Source: Caldilineaceae bacterium (GTDB lineage Bacteria; Chloroflexota; Anaerolineae; Caldilineales; Caldilineaceae). From it: 64,000 nt of DNA. Numbering within the stretch: position 1 is the stretch's first letter; every line of letters starts with the position of its first letter. The DNA is taken from assembly GCA_026645575.1 (NCBI GenBank), contig JAPKMW010000019.1, positions 72,369-136,368 on the forward strand, given 5' to 3'. Below the pieces are notes generated by a model that worked only from the letters and a program-made list of their open reading frames with translations, did not search any database and was not told the origin of the DNA. This document shows positions 52,867-61,722 of this stretch, one piece after another. Position numbers and translations under genes: made by a program.

Positions 52867-53351
52867 ATGGCTCCGCGCTCACGCCGGCTCTTCTCAATCA
52901 ATGCTTTGAGGGCTTGCCGTTCTGGTGTCATAACAGATGGAATTTGCCGTTCACGTTCAGCGGCCAATGCACGATAGTAGCGCTCGCGCTCTGCTAACTG
53001 AATCTTAATTCTTTTGAGTTCCGGCTCTAACCGGGTGCGGTGCGCTTGAATATAGGCAAGCGCAACTTCAACCTGATAAGGCGAAAGGTTGTAGAGGTCA
53101 CCAATTTGGGAAGGATTGTAGCCTTCATTGGACGCATCGAGTACATCATAAACGGAGGCGCGACTCTCACTGATCATTGGGCCGCTATCACTTTCAATGA
53201 TCTTGATGACATCGCTATCCGCTTCGCCATTGGATGGCCAAAGGGTGTCAACACCCATGTCAACGACAAAATCAAAATCAGCCAACACCTCACGAATCTG
53301 TTCGGCCTGTTGGTCTGTGTTAACACGGATTGTAATCTGTTTCATGGGCAT
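52863..53351 (-). CDS. DUF433-like antitoxin
   Basis: 162 residues. The core (about 62-105) reads RASVYDVLDASNEGYNPSQI then GDLYNLSPYQVEVALAYIQA, the helix-turn-helix of DUF433 proteins, in which SRxxVYDVL...G.S..EIA..Y.L....V..AL.Y is typical. The N-terminal half is longer than in classic DUF433 antitoxins and the C-terminus is Arg/Glu-rich. It precedes and overlaps the toxin-like gene, the usual order of a toxin-antitoxin pair. Ribosome site gggagag. It sits between two iron-permease genes on the opposite strand. Confidence 0.68.
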   Translation of the reverse strand: MPMKQITIRVNTDQQAEQIREVLADFDFVVDMGVDTLWPSNGEADSDVIKIIESDSGPMISESRASVYDVLDASNEGYNPSQIGDLYNLSPYQVEVALAYIQAHRTRLEPELKRIKIQLAERERYYRALAAERERQIPSVMTPERQALKALIEKSRRERGAI

Positions 53352-53414
53352 CTCTCCCCCATCGCGCTGAACAACTATCTCTATATTGAATTATAGCACA
53401 AAGGAAATATTTTG

Positions 53415-54482
53415 ATGCAACAACCTTGGCTCATCATCCGCCCCAACCGTCTCCCCCTCTCCTTTCGGCTTGACCGGCGTGTGCCGTTGGTCTTGCTGGC
53501 GGCCCTTGTGGTGACGCTGGCCGTGATGGTCGTCAACATCGGCGTGGGTGAATATCCGATTGCGCCGCTGGATGTGATCAAGACGGTGCTCCATCTACCG
53601 ACCGACAACAACGATTACAACTTTATCGTCAACATCTTGCGCCTGCCGCGTATGTTGGTGGCGGCGCTGGTAGGCTTAGCCTTGGGCATCGCCGGCACGA
53701 TCATGCAGGGCTTGACGCGCAATCCGCTGGCGTCACCGGATATTCTGGGCATTAGCGCCGGCGCCGGCCTGGTGGCGGTGACACTGATGGTGGTCTTTCA
53801 GGATGTGCCAAGCGGCGTGATTCCGCTGGCGGCCTTTGGCGGGGCGCTCTTGATCGCCGTCCTGATCTATCTGCTGGCCTGGCGCGCCCAGGGGGCTCCC
53901 GGCGATTCGCCCTTGCGCCTCATTCTCGTGGGTATTGGCTTGGGCGCAGTGACCGGCGCCCTGACCACCTTGCTGATCACCTTTGGCGACATCTATGACG
54001 TGCAGCGCGCCCTCATCTGGCTCACCGGCAGTGTCTATGCCCGCTCCTGGGATGAATTTGGTGCGTTGTTGCCTTGGGTGCTTGTCTTTGCGCCGCTGGC
54101 TTTTCTGTTGGCACGAGATTTGAATACGCTCAATCTGGGTGAGGAGGTGGCGCGTGGGTTGGGGACGCGTGTGGCCTGGCAGCGCGGCCTGCTCCTGTTG
54201 ACGGCGGTGGCGTTGGCCGGCGCCACGGTGGCCGCCGCCGGCACGATTGGCTTTGTCGGCCTCATGGCGCCCCACATTGGTCGGCGGCTGGTGGGACCAG
54301 ATCACATTGGGTTGCTGCCCACGGCCGGGGTCATTGGTGCGCTGATGGTTGTTGCCGCCGATTTGGTGGGGCGCACCCTCTTTGCGCCCATCGAATTACC
54401 GTGCGGTTTGATCACCGCTGCGGTGGGCGCACCCTTTTTTATCTATCTGCTTTGGCAACAACGGCAGCGCGTTGGGGCATAG
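53415..54482 (+). CDS. FecCD-type iron ABC permease 2
   Basis: 355 residues, about ten membrane segments. Motifs: [20 protein letters not shown] then [24 protein letters not shown] (about 75-118), [18 protein letters not shown] (about 243-260) and [20 protein letters not shown] (about 285-304). ATG 53415 follows aaaggaaa. It is separated from permease 1 by 960 bases holding the antisense toxin-antitoxin pair and may therefore need its own promoter. With permease 1, the ATPase and the two lipoproteins it completes the importer. Confidence 0.93.
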   Translation: MQQPWLIIRPNRLPLSFRLDRRVPLVLLAALVVTLAVMVVNIGVGEYPIAPLDVIKTVLHLPTDNNDYNFIVNILRLPRMLVAALVGLALGIAGTIMQGLTRNPLASPDILGISAGAGLVAVTLMVVFQDVPSGVIPLAAFGGALLIAVLIYLLAWRAQGAPGDSPLRLILVGIGLGAVTGALTTLLITFGDIYDVQRALIWLTGSVYARSWDEFGALLPWVLVFAPLAFLLARDLNTLNLGEEVARGLGTRVAWQRGLLLLTAVALAGATVAAAGTIGFVGLMAPHIGRRLVGPDHIGLLPTAGVIGALMVVAADLVGRTLFAPIELPCGLITAAVGAPFFIYLLWQQRQRVGA

Positions 54483-54515
54483 TGTTGGCCGGCGGTCAGT
54501 GGTCAATGGGTGGCG

Positions 54516-55403
54516 TCACTGCTGGCGGGGGTCAAAATAGGCGCTCAACCGCTGGCCCAACAGCGTCACCACAAGCGAGGTCAAGAAGATGAGAAGCGCC
54601 GGGGCGATCAACAGGAGCGGCGCCCGCTGCATATAGGGTTGCGCCTCGGCAATCATCGCACCCCAATCGGGCGTTGGCGGCTGAATGCCGACGCCGAGAT
54701 AGGAGAGGCCGGCCACGGTCAACAGCGTATGGCCGAAGCGGAGAAAGGTCATCGCCAGGATGGGGCCAAGGATGTTGGGCAAAATATGGCGGAGCAGGAG
54801 GCGCCCTTCCGACACGCCAACGGCCCACGCCGCCTCGACAAAGGGACGTGCCAGCAGATCCAGCGTCAAGGCGCGGGCCAACCGGGCATAGGTCGTCCAG
54901 CCGGTGACGGTCAATGCCAGCAGCAGTGCGCCAAAACTAGGGGTCAACAGCGTGGCAATCACCAACGCCAGCACCAAATGGGGAAAGACGATCAGCAGAT
55001 CGACGATCCGCATCACCCCTTCGTCTACAAAGCCACCCACTCGCGCAGCGATTGCCCCGATCCCAACGCCCACCGTCGCCGTCACCAGCACTGCTACCGC
55101 CGCCAGGAGCAGCGAAGAGCGCCCCCCATAGAGCAGCCGGGCCAACAGATCGCGGCCCAGGTGATCAGCGCCCAGCCAATGGGTGGCCGAAGGCGGTTGC
55201 AGGCGCGCCGATAACGTCTGTTGCACGGGATCTGTGGGGGCCAGCCAAGGCGCGCCCAGTGTTGCCAACAGAATGAGCAGCAACAACAGCAAACTCATGC
55301 CTGTCCCTAGCGCCCAGGTGCGACGGCGACGGGCGTGGGGCGGATGGGCCAGCGGCATAGCAGGTGGTGATACCACGGCTGGTCGCGTCGCTATGCTGGT
55401 CAT
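54516..55403 (-). CDS. NikC/DppC-type ABC permease (set A)
   Basis: 295 residues, about six membrane segments. The first periplasmic loop has LGADHLGRDLLARLLYGGRSSLL (about 90-112), the EAA loop is FVEAAWAVGVSEGRLLLRHILPN (about 185-207), and the protein ends RLSAYFDPRQQ, all typical of DppC/NikC. It overlaps the preceding permease gene by four bases. Set A = binding protein (56422), NikB-type permease (55400) and this gene; no ATPase gene is in the set, but two lie in the adjacent set B. Substrate: peptide, nickel or metallophore. Confidence 0.92.
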   Translation of the reverse strand: MTSIATRPAVVSPPAMPLAHPPHARRRRTWALGTGMSLLLLLLILLATLGAPWLAPTDPVQQTLSARLQPPSATHWLGADHLGRDLLARLLYGGRSSLLLAAVAVLVTATVGVGIGAIAARVGGFVDEGVMRIVDLLIVFPHLVLALVIATLLTPSFGALLLALTVTGWTTYARLARALTLDLLARPFVEAAWAVGVSEGRLLLRHILPNILGPILAMTFLRFGHTLLTVAGLSYLGVGIQPPTPDWGAMIAEAQPYMQRAPLLLIAPALLIFLTSLVVTLLGQRLSAYFDPRQQ

Positions 55404-56350
55404 GGGCGCTTTTGTCCTAACCGAATAGCTGGGTTGAGTAACAGATAGAGTAGATCGGCGCCACTATTGATCAGAATCGCCAGCCCCACCAGCACGAGCA
55501 AACCGGCCTGTAACAGCGGCAGGTCGCCGGCCAGCACCGCTTCATAGAGGACACGCCCCAAGCCGGGAATGGCAAAGATCACCTCGACAATCACCGAGCC
55601 GCCAAGCAACCCGGCCAGCCACACTGTTACCAGCGTCACCACTGGAATTAAGGCATTGCGCAAGGCATGGCGACGTAAGAGCAACCGTGGCGGTAAACCT
55701 TTGGCGCGGGCCGTGCGCATGTAGTCTGCCTGGAGCGCTTCCACCATCGCCGCCCGCGTTGCTTGGGTGAAGTAGGCCAAGGGGCTAGGCAATAGGGTCA
55801 AGACCGGCAGGATCAGAAAGAGCGGCCCCCGCCAGCCGGATGATGGCAGCCAGCCCAGCCACAGGGCAAAGAACAGGATCAACAGCGGCGCCAGCACATA
55901 TTGCGGCAGCGCAACCCCACCCTGACAGCCGACGGTAATTAGGAGATCGAGCCAGGAATGGGGTCGATACGCGGCCAACACTCCCAACGGCAGCGCCAGC
56001 AACAGTGCCAGCGTCAACGTTGTCAACGCCAACAGCGCCGTCACCCGCAAACCACGACCAATGATCAGCCCCACTGGCGTCCGGCTGACGTAGGAAAAGC
56101 CCAAATCCCCTTGCGCAACATCCCCCACCCAGACCAAATATTGACCGGCCAGGCTGCGATCCAGCCCAAAGTCTCGGCGCAACTGTTCCACCGCCGCCGG
56201 GTCAACCGTGCGCTCGCCAATGCGCGCCCGGATAATCGACAGGGTGGGATCAATGCCGGTGAGATAGGGCAGCAGAAAGATCGCCACCGAGGTGAGCAGC
56301 AAGATCAGGGGGAGGATGAGTAGACGGCGGATCAGGGTTTGGTAGAGCAT
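55400..56350 (-). CDS. NikB/DppB-type ABC permease (set A)
   Basis: 316 residues. Start MLYQTLIRRLLILPLILLLT; the EAA loop reads DYMRTARAKGLPPRLLLRRHALRNA (about 205-229), with the C-terminal AILINSGADLLYLLLNPAIRL. Forms the channel with the permease at 54516. A repetitive hairpin (56352-56420) separates it from the binding-protein gene, and its start lies immediately after it. Confidence 0.92.
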   Translation of the reverse strand: MLYQTLIRRLLILPLILLLTSVAIFLLPYLTGIDPTLSIIRARIGERTVDPAAVEQLRRDFGLDRSLAGQYLVWVGDVAQGDLGFSYVSRTPVGLIIGRGLRVTALLALTTLTLALLLALPLGVLAAYRPHSWLDLLITVGCQGGVALPQYVLAPLLILFFALWLGWLPSSGWRGPLFLILPVLTLLPSPLAYFTQATRAAMVEALQADYMRTARAKGLPPRLLLRRHALRNALIPVVTLVTVWLAGLLGGSVIVEVIFAIPGLGRVLYEAVLAGDLPLLQAGLLVLVGLAILINSGADLLYLLLNPAIRLGQKRP

Positions 56351-56351
56351 G

Positions 56352-56420
56352 GTAGAGATTGAGAGATTGAGAGATTGGGAGATTGGGAGATTGAATCTCT
56401 TAATCTCCCAATCTCTCTAC
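56352..56420 (-). repeat. GAGATTGAGA-type hairpin between binding protein and permease
   Basis: gagagattgggagatt (56369-56384) pairs with its complement (56402-56417), 16 bp; further degenerate gagattg repeats extend the left arm. Same location relative to genes as the hairpin at 13316-13388 in the first peptide-type operon. Confidence 0.65.
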
Positions 56421-56421
56421 A

Positions 56422-57954
56422 TTAACGCGCCAAATCCAACGCCGGCGTCACCAGATAATATTCCAGCGGATGTGGTTGATAGTTGAGAACATCTTCGCGG
56501 ACGCCGTAGAGTTGTTCGGTGTAATCGAGCCAGATACAGGCGACATCGTCAAAGATGGTCTGTTGAATCTCCCGGTAGATGGCATAGCGCGCTTCGGCGT
56601 CGATCAGGGTGCGCGCTTCGGCCAGCTTGGCGTCAATCGCTTCGTTACAATAGCCGCTCAGGTTGAAGGAGCCGTCACAGCCAATATCGGCTTGTAGGAA
56701 GCCTTCGGGATCGTAGTTGTCCAACAGGTGACCGCGGGAGACGATGAAGATGTCATAGTTACCCTCGCGCACCGACGGTTCCAGCACATTGTAGGGCGCA
56801 ATGCGCACCTCGGCGCCAATGCCGACATCAGTTAGCATCTGTTGGATTGCCACGGCCGTTGGCGGCAGATTGGCGCGCACCGGATAAGTCCAGATGTTGA
56901 GGGTTAATTCGCCTTCGCCAATGCCGGCCTCGGCCAACAGCGCTTTGGCCGCTTCCGGGTCAAAGGTATCCACCGGCAGATCTGGATTCACCCAGACTTC
57001 GTTGGGCGCAAAGGGACCAGCCGCCGGTGCGCCCACGCCTTCTAACACCGCGGCGACCAAGGCGCGCTTGTCAAGCGCATGAAGCACCGCCCGACGCACT
57101 AACACATCAGCCAGCGGCCCCTGGCGGTTGTTCAGATAAAGGGTTGTCGTCCGTGGCTGGGGTGTACGCACAACATTGATGCCCGCTTCCCCCTCTAACA
57201 AAGGCAATTGGGGAATGGGCAGATGCTCGGCGATATGCACTTCGCCGGTGCGCAACATGGTGGCGCGCACTTCACCATCGGGCGCGGCCAAGACAAGCAC
57301 CTCGTCCAACTTGGGCGCTTCGCCCCAATAGGCTGTATTTTTGCGCAAAGTGACACTCTGTTCCGGCACCTCTTCGGCCAGGACAAACGGCCCTGTTCCT
57401 GTACCGAAAACAGCCGGCGGCGTGCTGGCATAGGCTGCTGGCGCCAGGATGGCAAAGCTGGGGCCAGTGAGCCGGTTCGGCGTTAGGGCATCGGGTTCTA
57501 CGGTGGTGATGACGACCGTGCGCTCATCGGTCGCTGCGATGCTTGCCACATTTTCGGGCGAAAGACCACGGGGCGGCGTTTCGGCGGCCAGTAGATAGTT
57601 GAGGGCGGTGACGACCGCCTCGGCGGTCAACGCTTCGCCATTGTGAAAGGTGACGCCTTCGCGTAGCTTGAAGGACCAGCGCAGATCATCCAAACGTTCC
57701 CAAGACTCAGCCAGCAACGGTTTGATCCCTCCATCAAAATCAACCTTGAGCAGTGTTTCGGTCGCACCCCACGCCGAGAGTGAAAAGGCGTCGTCAGTTT
57801 CAATGGCATAGCCAGCATCGGGCCAGAAGGTTTCGGTGAGAATGAGTTGCTTCGGTCCGGTGGCTGGCGCCGGCGCTCCAGCAATGGGGGCGCAGGCGGC
57901 TAACACAATGCTCAACAAAAGCATCGGCAGCAACCAACGTGGATGGTGACGCAT
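56422..57954 (-). CDS. Nickel/peptide-type ABC binding lipoprotein (set A)
   Basis: 510 residues, SBP_bac_5 of the NikA-like branch. ATG 57954 is chosen: aaggagaa precedes it and the signal peptide MRHHPRWLLPMLLLSIVLAAC starts there (lipidated Cys21). Early mature motifs: LLAESWERLDDLRWSFKLRE and GVTFHNGEALTAEAVVTAL. The protein begins LILTETFWPDAGYAIETDDA, more like NikA than DppA. Ligand may be nickel chelate, opine metallophore or peptide. A pair of palindromes lies 59-102 bases upstream and probably controls it. Confidence 0.9.
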   Translation of the reverse strand: MRHHPRWLLPMLLLSIVLAACAPIAGAPAPATGPKQLILTETFWPDAGYAIETDDAFSLSAWGATETLLKVDFDGGIKPLLAESWERLDDLRWSFKLREGVTFHNGEALTAEAVVTALNYLLAAETPPRGLSPENVASIAATDERTVVITTVEPDALTPNRLTGPSFAILAPAAYASTPPAVFGTGTGPFVLAEEVPEQSVTLRKNTAYWGEAPKLDEVLVLAAPDGEVRATMLRTGEVHIAEHLPIPQLPLLEGEAGINVVRTPQPRTTTLYLNNRQGPLADVLVRRAVLHALDKRALVAAVLEGVGAPAAGPFAPNEVWVNPDLPVDTFDPEAAKALLAEAGIGEGELTLNIWTYPVRANLPPTAVAIQQMLTDVGIGAEVRIAPYNVLEPSVREGNYDIFIVSRGHLLDNYDPEGFLQADIGCDGSFNLSGYCNEAIDAKLAEARTLIDAEARYAIYREIQQTIFDDVACIWLDYTEQLYGVREDVLNYQPHPLEYYLVTPALDLAR

Positions 57955-58465
57955 AGTGGCTTTCTCCTTATAATGCCTGTTCTTTTCAATGTGATAATGA
58001 TTCAACGGGAACAAATGAGATAGAATCTCATTTGTAAACGAGATTTTATCTCATTTACTTCGGCAGGCCAAATAATGCCAGCGCTGGTTCTGTAAATAAC
58101 CACCGCGAAGGGCGCGATGGCCGCAAAGTTACACAAAGAAAAAGCTTAGGCACCCCGTTGCGCACTTTGCGCACTTGGCGGCTTCGACGTGAGCTAAGCC
58201 GAACGGTAGCTATTTTCATCATGATGGGTGTACCCTATTCATGACGACTGAGGGGTAAATAACCACCGCGAAGGTCGCCAAGAGTGCAAAGGAAAATCTT
58301 AAGCAAACCTTTGCGCTCTTGGCGGCCATCGCGGTGAAATTTTCATCGTTTGTGGTGCCGTCAGAGATGTGGCCCGTTTTGAAAATTGTCGCGTGGTCGT
58401 GTGGTCGTGTCGTCCAGACCACGCGACAACATGACCACGTGACCACACGACTTCTCGTTGCTCAC
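57955..58465. other. Repeat-rich regulatory spacer
   Basis: 511 bases holding the operator at 58013-58056; two direct copies of gtaaataaccaccgcgaagg (58092-58111 and 58255-58274); an imperfect long hairpin from about 58264 to 58338 (25 of 28 pairs); and a perfect 11-bp hairpin gtcgcgtggtc (58388-58398 with 58417-58427). No gene is evident. Confidence 0.55.
58013..58056. promoter_or_regulatory. Tandem palindromic operator upstream of set A
   Basis: aaatgagat-aga-atctcattt (58013-58033) is a perfect palindrome. aaacgagat-ttt-atctcattt (58036-58056) is the same with one mismatch. Centres are 23 bases apart, about two helix turns, suited to cooperative binding of dimers. Placed before a metal/peptide importer, so a metalloregulator (Fur, Zur or NikR type) is plausible. 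A half-Fur-like gataatgatt lies at 57992-58001. Confidence 0.65.
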
Positions 58466-59071
58466 TCAGGCATTGCGCCGCAACCAATACCACGCCGAAG
58501 GCCAGGTGTTGTCGCCAACGGTGGTTGTGCCCCGTTCCAGCCGTTCCACGACAAAACCCGGCTGAAACAATTCATCAATTTGTCCAACTGTGATCCAGCG
58601 TTCTTCGGGGCCGGGGGCTTCGTCACGGACATGGGCAAAGAGCAAAAACAATCCACCAGGCCGCAGCAGCCGTTCCACTTGGCGGGCATAGGCCGTGCGC
58701 ACTTCTGTCGATTGGGCGTGAAGGCACCCCACGTCGATCACCAAGTCATAGGGTGGTTGCAAAAAATCCACCGCCGCCACCGACGATTGGTGAAAGGTCA
58801 CCCGATCCGCCACACCAGCCTCTTCTGCCCGCTGGCGCGCGCCAACAATCGCCTGTTCCACAAAATCCACGCCGTCGCACTGCCAGCCATGCTGAGCCAG
58901 ATAGCGGCAAGCGCGCCCCAAACCACAGCCCAGATCGAGCATCCGGCCCGGCGGCAGCCCATCCACCAGCGCCAACACTTCCGGCGGCGGCAACTCCGCA
59001 TTCCACGGCAGTTGCTGCCCGGCATAGCGATTGGTCATCTCAGCTAATAACGCTTGTTCTTGTTCGTTCAT
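58466..59071 (-). CDS. Class I SAM-dependent methyltransferase
   Basis: 201 residues. SAM-binding motif I MLDLGCGLGRACRYLA (about 43-58), acidic motif II CDGVDFVEQAI (about 65-75), motif post-I VIDVGCLH and a C-terminal LLRPGGLFLLFAHV. Resembles the thiopurine methyltransferase / TehB-like group. It begins seven bases after the ATPase stop of set B and is the last gene of that operon, so it may modify the imported ligand or chelator. Ligand unknown. Confidence 0.9.
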   Translation of the reverse strand: MNEQEQALLAEMTNRYAGQQLPWNAELPPPEVLALVDGLPPGRMLDLGCGLGRACRYLAQHGWQCDGVDFVEQAIVGARQRAEEAGVADRVTFHQSSVAAVDFLQPPYDLVIDVGCLHAQSTEVRTAYARQVERLLRPGGLFLLFAHVRDEAPGPEERWITVGQIDELFQPGFVVERLERGTTTVGDNTWPSAWYWLRRNA

Positions 59072-59078
59072 ATGCACC

Positions 59079-59678
59079 TTAACTTGACAAAGTAATGACG
59101 CGTGTACAGAGCCGCGTCACCAAGGGTGTATCATGGCTGATCACCAGCAATCCCAGGTCGCGCTGGCGCACCTGCTGCAAGATCACCTGCCAGATCTGGG
59201 CTTGGGTGTTGGCGTCGAGCATCGCTGTCATCTCGTCGGCGATCAGGTAGCGGGTGGCGCGCCCCAACGCTCGCGCCACGGCAACCCGCTGTAATTCGCC
59301 GCCACTTAATTCATGGGGCCAGCGCCCCAGCCAGCCGGGTTCAATGCTGAGGGCAGCCAACAACGCAGCCGACGGCGTTTCACTCTCGGCTAGGATCTGG
59401 TGGAGCCGCCAGCGTGGATTCATCGCCAGTTCCGGGTGTTGAAAAATCAGTTGCACCGGACAGCACCCCTGGCGGGGCAAGGGACGATCATCCACCAGCA
59501 CCCGCCCTTGATGTGGCGTCAGATAGCCGGCCAACAACTTTGCCAGCGTTGTCTTGCCCTGCCCGCTTGGCCCACGGATGCCAACAATTTCGCCGGGCTT
59601 TACGGCAATTGTCAATCCTTGTACAATCCAGGGCGCTTGGGCATGATAGCGAAACGCCAATTCTTCACCTTGTAACAT
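59079..59678 (-). CDS. DppF/NikE-type ABC ATPase (set B)
   Basis: 199 residues, short for the family (usually 250-330): it lacks the C-terminal oligopeptide extension. Walker A GPSGQGKTTLAKLL (about 35-48), signature LSGGELQRVAVARAL (about 118-132), Walker B YLIADEMTAMLD (about 137-148) and switch His in ISHDTPLV (about 178-185). All catalytic motifs are intact. With the ATPase at 59815 it would form the motor of set B and possibly of set A. Confidence 0.88.
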   Translation of the reverse strand: MLQGEELAFRYHAQAPWIVQGLTIAVKPGEIVGIRGPSGQGKTTLAKLLAGYLTPHQGRVLVDDRPLPRQGCCPVQLIFQHPELAMNPRWRLHQILAESETPSAALLAALSIEPGWLGRWPHELSGGELQRVAVARALGRATRYLIADEMTAMLDANTQAQIWQVILQQVRQRDLGLLVISHDTPLVTRLCTRVITLSS

Positions 59679-59705
59679 CGATCAACCTCAATCTGGCAAA
59701 AATTC

Positions 59706-59800
59706 GTAACCGTTCAGACCCCTCCCTAGCCCTCCCCTGGTAAGGGAGGGAACGGTTCCTCCCCCACTCTGGGGGAGGTTAGGAGGGGGTGAATGGTTAC
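59706..59800. repeat. Clover-like inverted repeat between the two ATPase genes
   Basis: Outer arms start gtaaccgttcagacccctccc (left) with a degenerate complement ending ggttac (right). Two inner hairpins, ccctcccctggtaagggagg and cctcccccactctgggggag. Pyrimidine/purine skewed. It fits an extragenic palindromic element. Confidence 0.6.
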
Positions 59801-59814
59801 AAAAATTCTAGCTC

Positions 59815-60753
59815 TTACATGGCATGAACACAACGCACCAGCCCATCCCGCAGCGGGCGCATGACCGGACGCTCGGCGGTGCAAGCCGCTGTCACCAGTG
59901 GGCAACGGGGCGCAAAGAGACAACCAGCGGGCAACGCATCGGGGGTTGGTTGGGCGCCGGGGAGAGGGATAAAGTCATTTTGGGGCAATGAACGCCACAA
60001 CGCCTGGGTATAGGGGTGACGCAAACGCTGCCCATTCCCGCGAAAATCTGCCGCCTGTGCTACCTCCACCGTCGTCCCGGCATAGAAAACGGCCACCCGG
60101 TCGGCCACGCGTAGCGCCGCCTCAATATCGTGGGTGATCAAGATCACGCCCCGCCCCTCATCGGCCAGTTGGCGCAGGTGGTTGAGCGTCTCGACCACGG
60201 CATCGGGGTGCAAGCCGGGGGTTGGCTCATCGGCAATCAGCAGAGCAGCTTGGCCAATGGCCGCGGTGGCGGTCAGCACGCGGCGCGCCATACCGCCGGA
60301 AATTTGAAAGGGGAAGAGGCGGCTGGTGGCGGGGGCCAACCCATAGCGGTCAAAGACCTGCTTTTGGGCCGTTGCCGTCTCTCCTTGGGCAACGCCACTG
60401 AGATAGGCGGCGCGGCGCACCTGTTTGCCCACCGGCATGAGCGGGTCGAGAAAACCGACCGACTGGGGAATGAGCGCCAGGGTGCGCCCCCGCAGTTGCG
60501 CCTGACGCGCTGGCGTTAACGCTTCATCTTGGAAGATAATGTCGCCGGCGGTTTGTGCGTTCGGCGGCAAGATGCCCAGAACCGCATGGGCCAGCAGACT
60601 CTTGCCGGAGCCACTAGCGCCCACCACCGCCACCACCTCGCCCGCCGCCACCGCCAGATCGAGATCGGTGATGACCGTCACCTGGCGTTGGTGCAAGCCT
60701 ACATCGTACATGGTAAAGGTGACGGAAAGATTGCGAACGGTCAACATACTCAC
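59815..60753 (-). CDS. DppD/NikD-type ABC ATPase (set B)
   Basis: 312 residues. Walker A GASGSGKSLLAHAVL (about 40-54), signature ISGGMARRVLTA (about 150-161, degenerate from LSGGM), Walker B LLIADEPTPGLH (about 170-181), switch His in LITHDIEAAL. The C-terminal oligo_HPY domain has LFAPRCPLVTAACTAERP with the conserved Cys pair. It overlaps the upstream permease gene by four bases, as in coupled operons. The motor for nickel/peptide uptake. Confidence 0.92.
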   Translation of the reverse strand: MSMLTVRNLSVTFTMYDVGLHQRQVTVITDLDLAVAAGEVVAVVGASGSGKSLLAHAVLGILPPNAQTAGDIIFQDEALTPARQAQLRGRTLALIPQSVGFLDPLMPVGKQVRRAAYLSGVAQGETATAQKQVFDRYGLAPATSRLFPFQISGGMARRVLTATAAIGQAALLIADEPTPGLHPDAVVETLNHLRQLADEGRGVILITHDIEAALRVADRVAVFYAGTTVEVAQAADFRGNGQRLRHPYTQALWRSLPQNDFIPLPGAQPTPDALPAGCLFAPRCPLVTAACTAERPVMRPLRDGLVRCVHAM

Positions 60754-61628
60754 TCCTGACTGGTCTTGGGGTCAAGCAGGGTGCGCACCTGTTCGCCTAG
60801 AATGTCAAAGGCTTTCACGGCCACCAACAGCGCCAGCCCCGGAAAGACGCCTAGCCACCAATAACCGGTGGAGAGATGGCGCATGGATTCGGACAGGATA
60901 ATGCCGATGGCCGGTGTATGGGGCGAGAGGCCAATGCCGACAAAGGTCAAGCCCGCTTCATGGAGGATGGCATGAGGAAAGAGCAAGATCAGCCCGACGA
61001 TAAATTGGGGAATAAGGTGGGGCAACAGATGACGGCGGGCGATCCACCAGGGCGGATGACCAAAGCGCGCCGACAGTTGGACATAGTCAGAGCTTTTCAC
61101 CTGCAACGCTTCGGCGCGAATCAAGCGGGTCAGGCCAGGCCAGTGGGTGAAAGCCACTGCAATCAATGCGCCTTGCAGACCGCCGCCCAGGGCAAAGGAG
61201 ATTAAAATCAATAGCACCAAATGGGGCAGGCTGTAAAAGAGATCGACCAGCCAGGTAATGATCGTATCGACCACGCCGCCAAAGATCGCCGCCGACAACC
61301 CCAACAGTGTGCCAATGAGCGCGCTGATCGAGGCCGCCAGCAAACCAACCCGCAGACTGAGGACCAGCCCATGCAACGTGCGCGTCAACATATCGCGCCC
61401 TAACCAATCGGTGCCTAGTGGATGCGCCAACGAGGGCGGCTGGTTGCGTTGATCAAGCGCTGTCTGTAAACCACTCTCCCCGATCCAATAGCGCGTCCCC
61501 ACCAACAGCACAAAAAAGAGCAAACAACTGCCAATCGCCAACAACGTCCGTTGCCGCCGGTTGGAGCGCCACCCCACTCCCCGCCGTTCGCCAGGCGTCA
61601 CCCCAACCGGCGCAGCCAATGTACTCAT
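60750..61628 (-). CDS. NikC/DppC-type ABC permease (set B)
   Basis: 292 residues. ATG 61628 has a strong ribosome site (ggggagg); the longer frame upstream reads through repeat DNA and has no homology. The family loop LGTDWLGRDMLTRTLHGLVLSLR is near 70-92, and the EAA-type loop SARFGHPPWWIARRHLLPH near 185-203. It ends KTSQE after LGEQVRTLLDP. Overlaps the ATPase gene. The spacer before it holds a small hairpin (cgtcgcc 61665-61671 with ggcgacg 61685-61691). Confidence 0.9.
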   Translation of the reverse strand: MSTLAAPVGVTPGERRGVGWRSNRRQRTLLAIGSCLLFFVLLVGTRYWIGESGLQTALDQRNQPPSLAHPLGTDWLGRDMLTRTLHGLVLSLRVGLLAASISALIGTLLGLSAAIFGGVVDTIITWLVDLFYSLPHLVLLILISFALGGGLQGALIAVAFTHWPGLTRLIRAEALQVKSSDYVQLSARFGHPPWWIARRHLLPHLIPQFIVGLILLFPHAILHEAGLTFVGIGLSPHTPAIGIILSESMRHLSTGYWWLGVFPGLALLVAVKAFDILGEQVRTLLDPKTSQE

Positions 61629-61722
61629 GAAGCCTCCCCTTCTCGTGATTCGTGCTGCGGGCTTCGTCGCCTTCGACAGGCTCAGGCGACGAGGCACGTA
61701 GCCGAATGACCTTTGCATTGCT

